Shown here: positions 43,521 through 51,747 of the stretch, piece after piece | Position numbering within the stretch: position 1 is the first letter of the stretch | Layout of the letters: every line of letters begins with the position of its first letter | Source: Desulfovibrio sp. A2 | GTDB taxonomy: Bacteria > Desulfobacterota > Desulfovibrionia > Desulfovibrionales > Desulfovibrionaceae | NCBI RefSeq assembly: GCF_000226255.1 | Contig: NZ_AGFG01000063.1 | Span: 23,857-87,856 of the forward strand | Length of the DNA stretch: 64,000 nt | Direction: 5' to 3' | Program-made: the position numbers and the translations under genes | Notes under the pieces: model-generated | Seen by the model: only the letters and a program-made list of their open reading frames with translations | Told to the model about the DNA's origin: nothing | The model's database searches: none

Positions 43521-43848
43521 GCGAGGGGCTCCACTCTGGTTGCGCGTCTGGTGCTGGTGCGAGGGGTACGGGTCAGTTCTTCTTGCTACCGCAAAAAGAC
43601 GGCCCTCACAAGGGGATGCGGCGCGCGCACCGGCCCGTGCCGTTCAACTGACCAGTCTCCGGCGCGGGGGAGGGACGTGCGTGCTGCGTGCCGGTGGGCC
43701 GGAGCGGAAGATGCGTGGGGGCGTCGCAATGCGTCAGGGAAATGGGGGGTGATGGGGGGCAGGCGGGAGCGGGACGGCGGAACGCGAAGACCGCGCCACC
43801 TCGGGAGGCGGCGCGGCTGTATGGGGCATGATATTTTCATCTCGGTAG
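43521..43848. other. rnj upstream region, no gene seen
   Basis: GC-rich spacer with no convincing open frame. It should include the rnj promoter; none is obvious. Confidence 0.4.
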
Positions 43849-43876
43849 TGAACAGCAAATGTTCAACAACTGAACA
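43849..43876. promoter_or_regulatory. Three phased TGAACA/TGTTCA half-sites
   Basis: TGAACA (43849-43854), TGTTCA (43860-43865) and TGAACA (43871-43876) alternate in orientation with starts exactly 11 bp apart, giving two overlapping palindromes. This is the spacing of a dimer or multimer operator on one DNA face. The regulator is unknown. The local sequence is also more AT-rich than its surroundings. Confidence 0.5.
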
Positions 43877-43909
43877 ACTATTTCCGGGTGCGGCGCGGTT
43901 CGCAGTGGC

Positions 43910-44054
43910 AGGACTGGCTGTAACTTGGGATTTTTGTTCATTGGCAAGGAAAACGAGCCTGTCATGAGGGAGTATACTCTTGTTGTATTTGACCGATATG
44001 GCAGGCGAAGTTTGACGAAGCCCATGGGCAAAAAGACAAGTTAGAGACAGTCCT
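43910..44054. repeat. Family I palindromic element, copy 3
   Basis: Outer arms AGGACTGGCTGTAACTT (43910-43926) and AAGTTAGAGACAGTCCT (44038-44054) pair at 15 of 17 positions; the right arm reaches into the stop codon (44053-44055) of the reductase gene. Stem 1 is 43931-43945 with 44020-44034, stem 2 43957-43966 with 43997-44006. Relative to copy 1, stem 1 has C-G to T-A and G-C to A-T changes, plus one new mismatch. Confidence 0.88.
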
Positions 44055-44949
44055 ATGCGGGCTTGCGGCGTACCTCCACCCCGGCCAGCTTCTCCCAGTG
44101 GCGGATCAGCGCACCGTGGTCGGCATCGCCCAGGCCGTCGGCCATGAGGGCCTGCATCACTTCCATCAGTTGCGCGGTCAGCGGCAGGGGGGCGTGCAAC
44201 TGGCGCGAGGTTTCCAGCACGTTGCCCAGGTCCTTGGCGTGCAGCCTGATGCGGAAGCCGGGGGTGAACTTGCCGTCCATGACCAGTGGGGCCTTGGCGT
44301 CCAGCACGGTGCTGCCCGCAAGGCCGCCCCGGATGGCCTGGTAGACCAGGTCCGGGTCCGCCCCGGCACGGGTGGCCAGCACCAGCGCCTCGGCCATGGC
44401 CGCGATGTTGCCCGCCACCACGATCTGGTTGGCCAGCTTGGCCACGTTGCCCGCGCCCACCTCGCCCACGCGCACCACCGAGGCGGCCATGGCCTTGAAC
44501 ACCGGCAGGCAGGCGTCGAAGTCCGCCTGCGCGCCGCCCACCATCACGGACAGGGTGCCGTCGATGGCTTTGGGCTCGCCGCCGCTCACCGGGGCGTCCA
44601 GCATGCGGATGGACTTTTTTGCCAGTTCCGCCGCGATCTCGCGGCTGGCCAGCGGGGCGATGGAGCTCATGTCGGCCACGATGCAGCCGGGGGCCGCGCC
44701 TTCCGCGATGCCGCCGGGGCCAAGGGCCACCTCGCGCACCTCGGGCGAGTTGGGCAGCATGGTGATGACCACGTCCGATGCGGCGGCCACGGCGGCGGGG
44801 CTTTCCGCCGCCTTCGCGCCTTCGGCCGCCATGGCCCGCAGCTTGTCCCCGTTGCGGGTGTATGCGGTTACGGAAAATCCGGCCTTGAGCAGGTTGCGGC
44901 ACATGGGCGCGCCCATGATGCCGAGCCCAATGAATCCGATGCGTTGCAT
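44053..44949 (-). CDS. 2-hydroxy-3-oxopropionate (tartronate semialdehyde) reductase family
   Basis: 298 residues; beta-hydroxyacid dehydrogenase family. NAD(P) motif IGFIGLGIMGAPMCRNLLKAG at the N-terminus, substrate signature SSIAPLASREIAAELAKK and DAPVSGGEPKAIDGTL, catalytic lysine in GAGNVAKLANQIVVAGN (about residue 170). With a hydroxypyruvate isomerase and GntR regulator nearby it most likely reduces tartronate semialdehyde to glycerate (GarR/GlxR type). 3-hydroxyisobutyrate dehydrogenase is the alternative. The symbol garR or glxR is withheld. Confidence 0.85.
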   Translation of the reverse strand: MQRIGFIGLGIMGAPMCRNLLKAGFSVTAYTRNGDKLRAMAAEGAKAAESPAAVAAASDVVITMLPNSPEVREVALGPGGIAEGAAPGCIVADMSSIAPLASREIAAELAKKSIRMLDAPVSGGEPKAIDGTLSVMVGGAQADFDACLPVFKAMAASVVRVGEVGAGNVAKLANQIVVAGNIAAMAEALVLATRAGADPDLVYQAIRGGLAGSTVLDAKAPLVMDGKFTPGFRIRLHAKDLGNVLETSRQLHAPLPLTAQLMEVMQALMADGLGDADHGALIRHWEKLAGVEVRRKPA

Positions 44950-45029
44950 GGCGTGCTCCTTTGCGGTGGTGTGGCGGCCGCGCCGTTGCGGCGGCCGCCC
45001 GTGACGGTGCGTGGTTTCTAGGGCCGGGG

Positions 45030-46157
45030 TCAGGACGGCCTGTGCCGGTCGAGGCTTTCAAGGTTGCAGAAATCGCGGTGGGCGGCGTGGTCGATGGGGT
45101 AGTCCCATGACCCGCTGCGCAACTCCACGCGCCCCCCGAACCCGGTCTTGAAGCGGTGCAGCCCGTGGAACGGGTGGGCCGGGTCCAGCCCGGGCGGCAC
45201 CGCGCCCATGTCGTAGGCGGTGCAGCCGCGCTGGCGGGCCAGACGCATGGCCTTCCAGTGCATGGCGTAGGGGGCCATGCACTGGCGTTTTTCGTTGGAC
45301 GAGGCACCGTACAGGAAGTGGGCGGTGGCGCCGCACAGGGCCACGATGGCACCGGCCAGCACGTCCGCGCCGTGGCTGGCCAGCAGGAACAGCAGTTCGG
45401 CGTCGTGCGCGGGGCGGGTGGCGTCTGCCTGCGCCGCCGGGCCGGACCGTGCCGGGGCCACGGGATTCAGGGCGCGCAGGCGGGTGCGAAACAGCGCCTG
45501 GAACTGCTCGTAGCCGCACGGGGCAAAGCCGTTGCGCAGGGCGGTCTGGCGGTACAGCCCGTGGAACACCGGCAGCATGTCCGGCGAGGCAAGGGCGACC
45601 CGCACGCCCTTTCGCGCCGCGAGGCCGATGTTGTAACGGGTCTTGGGCTTCATGCGCGCCAGGATGTCCTGCTCCGTGCCGGTCAGGTCCACCACCAGCG
45701 AACTGGCCACGGTCATGTCCCGATGGGCCTTGCGGAGGTTCCAGTGGCGGGTGCCCATGTTCATGCGCATCTCGCGGATGCGCGGTTCCGGGTAGGCGTT
45801 GCTGCCGCGCTGCCGCATGTCGTCCGCATAGGGCGATGCCCACGGCAGGTCGTAGCGGATGAACGCCACGGATGGCCCAAGGCTGCGGGCCAGCGCTTCG
45901 GAAAGGTCTTCGAGAAACGGGCCGTAGTCCTCCTCGGCGGGGGCGTGCTCCGGGCCCTGCGGCACGTAGGCCATGGCGCGGCCGCGCCCCATGGGTTGCA
46001 GCAGCACCAGCACGTCGCCGTGGCGTTCCGTGGCGGCCAGGTCGAACGCCTTCGGCGTGTATCCCAGCCGGGCCTTCACCTGCGCCCAGTATCCCGTCTG
46101 GAACAGGATGTCGGTGGGCAGCAGGGCGTCGGTCCGTTTCGATGAAAGCTCGAACAT
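45030..46157 (-). CDS. FemAB/FemX-type aminoacyltransferase-like protein (GNAT)
   Basis: 375 residues. Two GNAT-like halves: ILFQTGYWAQVKARLGYTPKAF and FIRYDLPWASP at the front, then MRMNMGTRHWNLRKAHRDM and ILARMKPKTRYNIGLAARKGVRV, and a last part FLYGASSNEKRQCMAPYAMHWKAMRLARQRGCTAYDMGAVPPG, typical of Fem-family peptidoglycan interpeptide bridge enzymes (FemX/FmhB). Gram-negative members are often of unknown substrate. It is inserted between reductase and isomerase genes, so it does not fit that pathway. Confidence 0.75.
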   Translation of the reverse strand: MFELSSKRTDALLPTDILFQTGYWAQVKARLGYTPKAFDLAATERHGDVLVLLQPMGRGRAMAYVPQGPEHAPAEEDYGPFLEDLSEALARSLGPSVAFIRYDLPWASPYADDMRQRGSNAYPEPRIREMRMNMGTRHWNLRKAHRDMTVASSLVVDLTGTEQDILARMKPKTRYNIGLAARKGVRVALASPDMLPVFHGLYRQTALRNGFAPCGYEQFQALFRTRLRALNPVAPARSGPAAQADATRPAHDAELLFLLASHGADVLAGAIVALCGATAHFLYGASSNEKRQCMAPYAMHWKAMRLARQRGCTAYDMGAVPPGLDPAHPFHGLHRFKTGFGGRVELRSGSWDYPIDHAAHRDFCNLESLDRHRPS

Positions 46158-46335
46158 GTCAAATCCCTGTTGAAGTTGGCGTGCGCCGTCAGGCGCGGTC
46201 CGTGGCCGAGGGAGGGGGCAGGCCGGAAAGGGGCGGACTTGTGTCGTCGCGCCGCCGCGTGCTCTCCACGCCGGTCATGCCCCCGTGCGGGAGTAAGGTG
46301 CGCATGGGGTGTTCCTTGTTGTGCAGGGTGGTCGC

Positions 46336-47133
46336 TCAGGCTTGCGCCTGCATGGTGTACGGAAGCATCCAGTCCAGCGATGCCAGCGTGCCGGGCGCGG
46401 GCACGTATTCCAGCCCGATGTGCCCTGCGTAGCCCAGCCGGTCCAGTTCGGCGAACAGGAAAGGGTAGTTGATTTCGCCGGTGCCGGGCTGGTGGCGGCC
46501 CGGCGTGTCCGCGATCTGGACGTGCCCGATGCGGGCCATGTGGGCGCGCAGGGTGGCGGCCAGTTCGCCCTCCTCGCGCTGGGCGTGGTAGACGTCGTAC
46601 TGCAAGAGCACGTTGGGGCGGTCCACCTCATCCAGCAGACGCAGCACCTGCGCGGTGGAGTGCAGGAAGAAGCCGGGAATGTCCTTGCGGTTGATGAATT
46701 CCACCAGCAGGGTCAGCCCGGCCTCGACCAGCCGGTCCGCCGCGAAGCGCACGTTGGTGACCAGCGTGGCCCACGCGGCCTGGGCGGCGGTGGGGTCGTT
46801 GCCCGGCACCTTGCCCGCAAGGCAGTTCAGCCGAGGTACGCCCAGGGCCTTGGCGTAGCCGACGGCGCGGTCCACCCCGACGCGGAATTCCGTCTCGCGG
46901 CCGGGCAGGGCGGCGATGCCCCGTTCCCCGGCGGCCCAGTCGCCCGCGGGCAGGTTGAACAGCACCTGGGTTTGGCCGTTGTCGCGCAGCAGCGCGGCCA
47001 GGGTTTCCGGGGCGTGGTCGTAGGGAAACAGGTATTCCACCGCGTCGAAGCCCGCCACGCGTGCGGCGGCGAAGCGTTCGACGAACGGCAGTTCGGTGAA
47101 CAGCATGGTCAGGTTGGCGGCGAATCTGGGCAT
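46336..47133 (-). CDS. hyi: Hydroxypyruvate isomerase
   Basis: 265 residues from the ATG at 47133 with AAGAGGAG upstream. TIM-barrel Hyi/TIM xylose isomerase-like family: MPRFAANLTMLFTELPFVERF, then FPYDHAPETLAALL, LPAGDWAAGERGIAALPGR, LLVEFINRKDIPGFFL, VLLQYDVYHAQREEG and IGHVQIADTPGRHQPGTGEINY. Converts hydroxypyruvate to tartronate semialdehyde, the substrate of the reductase family encoded downstream at 44053. The GntR regulator lies 44 bp upstream in the same direction. Confidence 0.92.
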   Translation of the reverse strand: MPRFAANLTMLFTELPFVERFAAARVAGFDAVEYLFPYDHAPETLAALLRDNGQTQVLFNLPAGDWAAGERGIAALPGRETEFRVGVDRAVGYAKALGVPRLNCLAGKVPGNDPTAAQAAWATLVTNVRFAADRLVEAGLTLLVEFINRKDIPGFFLHSTAQVLRLLDEVDRPNVLLQYDVYHAQREEGELAATLRAHMARIGHVQIADTPGRHQPGTGEINYPFLFAELDRLGYAGHIGLEYVPAPGTLASLDWMLPYTMQAQA

Positions 47134-47177
47134 GGGCGCTCCTCTTGTGGGGTGCGATGGCGGTGGCGGAGGGGATG

Positions 47178-47930
47178 TCAGTCGATGCTGGGCGACGTGG
47201 GCGGCTGTTGCAGCGCCTGGCGCAACGCCTCCAGCGAGGGCGCGATGTGGCGGTGCATGGCCGCGCCGCTGGCCGCCGGGTCGCCCCGGCGCAGCGCTTC
47301 GATGACGGCGAGGTGGTCGGGCACGGTGTCTTCCCACGGGCGGGGGGTGCCGTGCAGGTAGGCGGCGGCCAGCATGTTCACCGGGTCCATGGCCGCGCGC
47401 AGGAACGGGTTGCCGGAAAGTTCCGCCAGCCGCCGGTGAAAGGCCCGGTCGCGCTCAACGTACGCCTGGTGCGCCTCCGGCGTGTCCGGCAGGCTGGCCA
47501 TGGCCCGCCATTCGTCGGCCATGCGCTCCGCCTCGTCCGGGGTGACGCGCGTGGCGGCCAGTTCCGCCGCCAGCGGTTCCAGCCGTTCGCGCAGTTCGAA
47601 CAACTGCACCAGTTCCAGCGTGGAAAGTTCGCGCACTCGAAACCCCCGGCGGGGAATGGCCCGTAGCAGCCCGTCCTGCGCCAGCCGCTTCAGGGCGTTG
47701 ACCAGCGGGGTGCGGCTGACGCCAAGCCGCGCGGCCAACGCCTCCTGCGCCACGCGCTGGCCGGGGGCCAGCACGCCGTCGGCGATCATGGCGCGGATGC
47801 GGTCGTAGACCTTTTCGTCGAGGTTCTCGTGCCGGATGGCGGCAAGGCCGTCGGCGGCGGGCGCGGTGGCGTCCGGTGACGCGTGCGGGGCAGAGTCCGG
47901 TATGCCGGAGGTGGGCGTAGGAAACTTCAT
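47178..47930 (-). CDS. GntR/FadR-family transcriptional regulator
   Basis: 250 residues. N-terminal winged helix-turn-helix (DEKVYDRIRAMIADGVLAPGQRVAQEALAARLGVSRTPLVNALKRLAQDGLLRAIPRRGFRVRELS, written as the standard GntR pattern) and a C-terminal FCD ligand domain with metal-type residues (FELRERLEPLAAELAA, AYVERDRAFHRRLAELSGNP, HLAVIEALRRGD). It probably senses a glyoxylate-pathway acid and controls itself and hyi. A perfect TTTGCAT/ATGCAAA palindrome lies 40 bp upstream. Ligand unknown. Confidence 0.92.
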   Translation of the reverse strand: MKFPTPTSGIPDSAPHASPDATAPAADGLAAIRHENLDEKVYDRIRAMIADGVLAPGQRVAQEALAARLGVSRTPLVNALKRLAQDGLLRAIPRRGFRVRELSTLELVQLFELRERLEPLAAELAATRVTPDEAERMADEWRAMASLPDTPEAHQAYVERDRAFHRRLAELSGNPFLRAAMDPVNMLAAAYLHGTPRPWEDTVPDHLAVIEALRRGDPAASGAAMHRHIAPSLEALRQALQQPPTSPSID

Positions 47931-47969
47931 GGGCCAACCCTAGCCGGGGGGAGGGGGTGGGTCAATTGC

Positions 47970-47988
47970 TTTGCATGCAGAATGCAAA
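47970..47988. promoter_or_regulatory. Palindromic operator upstream of gntR
   Basis: TTTGCAT and ATGCAAA flank GCAGA, a 19-bp perfect palindrome of the size and spacing bound by GntR-family dimers. It lies 40 bp before the regulator's start codon, which suggests autoregulation. Confidence 0.6.
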
Positions 47989-47989
47989 A

Positions 47990-48451
47990 AATAAGGCGAG
48001 TAGTCATCGGGTATTGTGGCAAGCGCGGCGACGACGGTTGCAACAAGTATCGTGCCTTTTAGTTGTCACCACTTTTGGAAGCGATTCTGCCACTGCGGCA
48101 GGCTGGAGCCAAATGGTCCTTGGCCTGAAGCGAATTTCCTGTTGAAGCTTGAAAAACGGTGGCAATGTCTATAGTTTTTTCGGAATAGGGTTGATGCTTT
48201 TCAGCGTTTTAGTTGCCTTTTGTGCTCATGTATGTAGTTGCGAGTTTCATATTGTTCCGATGACCAAGCTTCGTAGGCGTTATGGTAACTAGTGATTTGT
48301 TTGTAGCTTTTTAATGGTGGCGCCATGGTTGATGTGTTAAATGTCGAATGTTTTTAGTTTGATACGGTTTTTGTTTTCGTGGTTGGGGCTAAAGCAGAAC
48401 AATGTGGGTCGTTGGAAATATATCATGAAAGTACGATAAAAGAGGGCGCCG
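47990..48451. other. AT-rich region without recognised genes
   Basis: GC content falls markedly compared with the window (many T runs such as GTTTTTAG, TTTTAATGG). No convincing open frame or RNA. It is the left part of a low-GC island that also holds the orphan gene at 48452. Horizontal transfer is likely. Confidence 0.5.
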
Positions 48452-48838
48452 ATGCCGTCGCAGCCACGACGAAATGATATTCCTATCGGGGAATCTCGTT
48501 GGATAGAATTTATTGAACTTGAAGGGAGATACGGCGAAGCTATTTCCATTGATAGCTTGTTGGTAGATATATTTCCGCTCTTGGATGCATTGGAGAGGAA
48601 TTGTGTTGCTGAGTGTTGCGGATTAAATGCATTCGATTTTTATCCGGAAACGATATGCTCTGTTGTTTTTGGGATGGATACTGATATGCTGATTAATGCG
48701 ATTGGTAGGGCTATTGTTGATGTAGATCGTGTTGAAACGTCTGTTATTGTTAGCTCGCGAATGAATAACTTTGCGGATAAAAGAGTGTTTGTTGCACTTT
48801 TGAGGCATATTAAATCGTGCATTGAAAAAACACGTTAG
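48452..48838 (+). CDS. Orphan acidic protein in an AT-rich island
   Basis: 128 residues, ATG at 48452. Codon use is AT-rich, unlike every neighbour. The sequence (IPIGESRWIEFIELEGRYG, DIFPLLDALERNCVAECCGL, NAFDFYPETICSVVFGMDT) is a soluble alpha-beta type with two cysteines in ECCGLNAF. Small proteins of this look, in AT-rich islands without a partner, are sometimes immunity proteins of contact-dependent or polymorphic toxins; this is only a guess. No toxin is visible nearby. Confidence 0.6.
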   Translation: MPSQPRRNDIPIGESRWIEFIELEGRYGEAISIDSLLVDIFPLLDALERNCVAECCGLNAFDFYPETICSVVFGMDTDMLINAIGRAIVDVDRVETSVIVSSRMNNFADKRVFVALLRHIKSCIEKTR

Positions 48839-48937
48839 ATATATTATTTTTATGTTTTGTGTTTCTTGCTGATGGTATGCACTACATTGGCTGCATCCGG
48901 GTTTTGGCCATGGAAATGGTTGGTGAATGGATAGAAA

Positions 48938-48972
48938 TTAAGGGCGCACTCTGAATTAGAGTGCGCCCTTAA
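48938..48972 (-). terminator. Terminator after the EF-G-like gene
   Basis: TTAAGGGCGCACTCT pairs perfectly over 15 bp with AGAGTGCGCCCTTAA. It lies 8 nt past the stop on the minus strand and ends in TTAATTTC. It also separates the AT-rich island from the GC-rich chromosome. Confidence 0.8.
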
Positions 48973-48980
48973 AGACATAC

Positions 48981-51047
48981 CTACTCCTCGCCGCGCTCCT
49001 TCCGGTAGTCGGCGATGACCTTTTCGGCCACCGGCGGCGGCGCTTCCTCGTAGTGGTCGAATTCCATGGTGAACACGCCCTGCCCGCCGGTCATGGAGCG
49101 CAGGTCGGGCGCGTAGCGCAGCACTTCGCTCATGGGCACGTGGGCCTTGATCTCGGTAATGCCCACCTGCGAGTCGGAGCCCAGCACCTTGCCGCGCCGC
49201 GACGACAAATCGCCGATGACGTCGCCCATGTACTCGTCGGGCACGGACACGGACAGCAGCACGATGGGTTCGAGCAGGGTGGGCTTCATCATTTCCATGG
49301 CCTTCTTGAAGGCCAGCGACCCCGCGATCTTGAACGCCATTTCGGACGAGTCCACGGTGTGGTAGCTGCCGTCGTACAGCTTCACCTTGAAGTCCACCAC
49401 CGGGCACCCGGCAAGGTAGCCGCGCGCGGCGGCCTCTTGCACGCCCTTGTCCACGGCCGGGATGTACTGGCGGGGAATGGAGCCGCCCACCACCGCATCC
49501 TCGAACACGTAGCCCGAGCCGCGCGGCAGCCCTTCCATCTCTATCCAGCAGTCGCCGAACTGGCCGCGCCCGCCGGACTGCTTCTTGTGCCGCCCCTGCA
49601 CCTGCGCCTTGCCGCGCACGGTTTCACGGTAGGGCACCTTGGGCGTCTTGAGCAGGATTTCGGTCTTGTAGCGGCGCTTGGCCTTTTCAACGGAAAGTTC
49701 GATGTGCAACTGGCCCATGCCGGAGAGCAGGATGTCGCTGGTTTCCTCGTCGCGGGCCAGCTTGAGGGTGATGTCCTCGTCCAGCAGCTTGTGCACGGCG
49801 GTGAACACCTTGTCCTCGTCGCCCTTTTCCTTGGGCGCGAGGGCGTAGGTGATCAGCTGCGGCGGCATGGCGGGCTTGGGCAGCACGAAGGGGTTCTTTT
49901 CGTCGCACAGGGTGTCGCCGGTGCGGGTGCCCTTCAGCTTGGCCACGGCCACCACCGCGCCGGGGCCCAGCACGTCTTTGCACGGGGCCTGGGTCTTGCC
50001 GGTCAGGTACAGCAGCGAGCCAAGGCGTTCCGGCTCGCCGGTGGTCATGTTCTTCAGGGTGGATTCGGTGGAGACGGTACCCGAAAGCACCCGGATAAGG
50101 CTGAGTTGCCCGGCGAAGGGGTCTGCCAGGGTCTTGAACACGAAACAGGCGGCGGGGGCGTCGGGGCTGCTGGCCCGTTCCTTGCCGTCGGCGTCGAGCC
50201 ACGCGGGCCGTTGCAGGGGCGAGGGCAGCAGGCGGTCGATGGTGTCGAGCAACTGCGCGCCGCCCTTGTTCTCCATGGCGGCCCCGGCCACCACGGGCAC
50301 CAGATCCCCGGCCAGCACGCCCTTCTGCAGGCCCATGGCCATTTCCTCGGGGGTCAGTTCGCCCTCTTCGAGGTATTTTTCCATCAGGGTTTCGTCTGAT
50401 TCGGCGATGTTCTCGATGGTGGTTTCGCGCAGGGTGGCCACGGCGTCGGCCATGTCGGCGGGGATGTCGCCCTCGGTCACCTTGCCGTCGTCGCCGAAGA
50501 ACAGTGCCTTGCCCGCCAGCACGTCCACCAGGCCCTTGAAGCCCGCCTGCTGGCCGATGGGCATGTACAGCAGCACCGGGCGCATGCCGAGGATGGCGGA
50601 AAGCCCGGAGAACGCCATGTCGAAGTCGGCCCGGTCGCGGTCCACCTTGTTGATGAACACGGCGGCGGGCAGCCCGGCCGCCCGCACCGACTGCCACAGC
50701 TTGCGGGTGAGCGGGCGCACCCCGTCCACCGCGTCGATGACGAAAACGGCGGCATCGACGCCCGAAAGCAGGTAGCCGATGTCGCCGATGAAGTTGTTGT
50801 CGCCGGGAATGTCGAGCAGGAAGTGGCGGGAACCGTTGCGCTGCAAGGTGGCCAGGGCGGGCTGGATGGAGCCGCGCCGCTTGGTTTCCTCTGGCTCGAA
50901 GTCGAGGGCGGTGGTGCCCTCCTCGATTTTGCCGAGGCGGCCGACCACGCCCGCCTGATACAGCAGCATTTCGGCGAGCGAGGTCTTACCGCAACCTCCG
51001 GTTCCTACAAGAGCATAGGTTCTTTGGGTCTCCAACGCCTTGGACAT
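48981..51047 (-). CDS. Elongation factor G-like GTPase, divergent EF-G2 type
   Basis: 688 residues with all EF-G domains. P-loop GTGGCGKTSLAEMLL replaces the usual AHVDAGKTT; the DxxG box reads LLDIPGDNNFIGDI, so the histidine that follows DTPG in canonical EF-G is replaced by Asp; NKVD is kept. C-terminal domains III-V are present (SGMGQLHIELSVEKAKRRY, GGRGQFGDCWIEME, PRQYIPAVDKGVQEA, MSEVLRYAPDLRSMTGGQGVF). Such proteins accompany a normal FusA; roles in slow GTP hydrolysis, recycling or stress are inferred. It is not next to rps genes. FusA itself is not in the window. Confidence 0.88.
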   Translation of the reverse strand: MSKALETQRTYALVGTGGCGKTSLAEMLLYQAGVVGRLGKIEEGTTALDFEPEETKRRGSIQPALATLQRNGSRHFLLDIPGDNNFIGDIGYLLSGVDAAVFVIDAVDGVRPLTRKLWQSVRAAGLPAAVFINKVDRDRADFDMAFSGLSAILGMRPVLLYMPIGQQAGFKGLVDVLAGKALFFGDDGKVTEGDIPADMADAVATLRETTIENIAESDETLMEKYLEEGELTPEEMAMGLQKGVLAGDLVPVVAGAAMENKGGAQLLDTIDRLLPSPLQRPAWLDADGKERASSPDAPAACFVFKTLADPFAGQLSLIRVLSGTVSTESTLKNMTTGEPERLGSLLYLTGKTQAPCKDVLGPGAVVAVAKLKGTRTGDTLCDEKNPFVLPKPAMPPQLITYALAPKEKGDEDKVFTAVHKLLDEDITLKLARDEETSDILLSGMGQLHIELSVEKAKRRYKTEILLKTPKVPYRETVRGKAQVQGRHKKQSGGRGQFGDCWIEMEGLPRGSGYVFEDAVVGGSIPRQYIPAVDKGVQEAAARGYLAGCPVVDFKVKLYDGSYHTVDSSEMAFKIAGSLAFKKAMEMMKPTLLEPIVLLSVSVPDEYMGDVIGDLSSRRGKVLGSDSQVGITEIKAHVPMSEVLRYAPDLRSMTGGQGVFTMEFDHYEEAPPPVAEKVIADYRKERGEE

Positions 51048-51747
51048 AATCCGTCTCCCTTGTTCCTGATGGTTGTGGAGATGAAATCCCTGCCGGGCAG
51101 GGCGCAGTGTCCATGAATGCGTGATGCCGCCAACAAAACCGTGTTTCGTGCGAGCTTCCTCGTGCGGGGCGTCGTCCCAGTGGCGTGGTGCGTCTGCGCC
51201 GTTCGTGCGGCATGTGTCTGGCGGTGCGCGGTGCGGCGGGTGGTTTCGCCGCTGCCTGGGGCGTTGCGTTGCCCCGTGTGCTCCGTGCCTTGCCGTGGCT
51301 GTCGTGCCTGCCGCAGTTGGGCGGGTGCGCTGTGCGCTGTAGGGCGTATTCCCCCGTGTCGTGTGGCGTATCGTCCGGTTTCAGGGCGGCGCGATGCGGG
51401 TTGAGGTTTGCGAAGGCGCGTTACCGGTCCGTAACCGTCCCGCGCGGGAATCGTGACTGTGCCGGATGCGCCGCCGGGCCTTGCCGATGGCTTTCCAGTT
51501 ACGTAAGTCATAGGAAGACGTTAAGAAAGATGTCAAGGCCAAACTGGCCGTCGCCCTGGCGATCCGCGCCCCGCAACGGTTTGCGGGGGTGCCCCTTCAT
51601 CGGGGGGCGGATGGGCGCTGGCATGGCGGGGTACCGGCGGGCACGCCGCATCGGCGGATACGTGCGGGACAGGCCCGGCTGTCGCGGCCCGGTCCGCCGC
51701 CTGGGCGCACTTGCGCAAGGCACGTCTTTCGCGGCATGGAGTGAAGC
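51048..51747. other. 700-bp region without recognised genes
   Basis: GC-rich upstream half with open frames of no protein character; a more AT-rich patch near 51495-51540 (with TTACGTAA) could hold a promoter. No RNA gene or mobile element was recognised. Confidence 0.4.

Noticed and set aside
34772..44034. Family I elements as integron attC sites
   Set aside because: The GTTRRRY and RYYYAAC core boxes are not present in the required layout and no integrase or cassette is nearby.
34806..44036. A short plus-strand reading frame in family I elements (MKEYTLIVFDRHGR in copy 1, MREYTLVVFDRYGR in copy 3)
   Set aside because: Copy 2 has a stop after VFD, so a conserved peptide is unlikely; base changes fit stem pairing better.
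51005..51511. A 168-codon minus-strand frame upstream of the EF-G-like gene
   Set aside because: Thr/Arg/Pro low-complexity, no ribosome site or conserved features.
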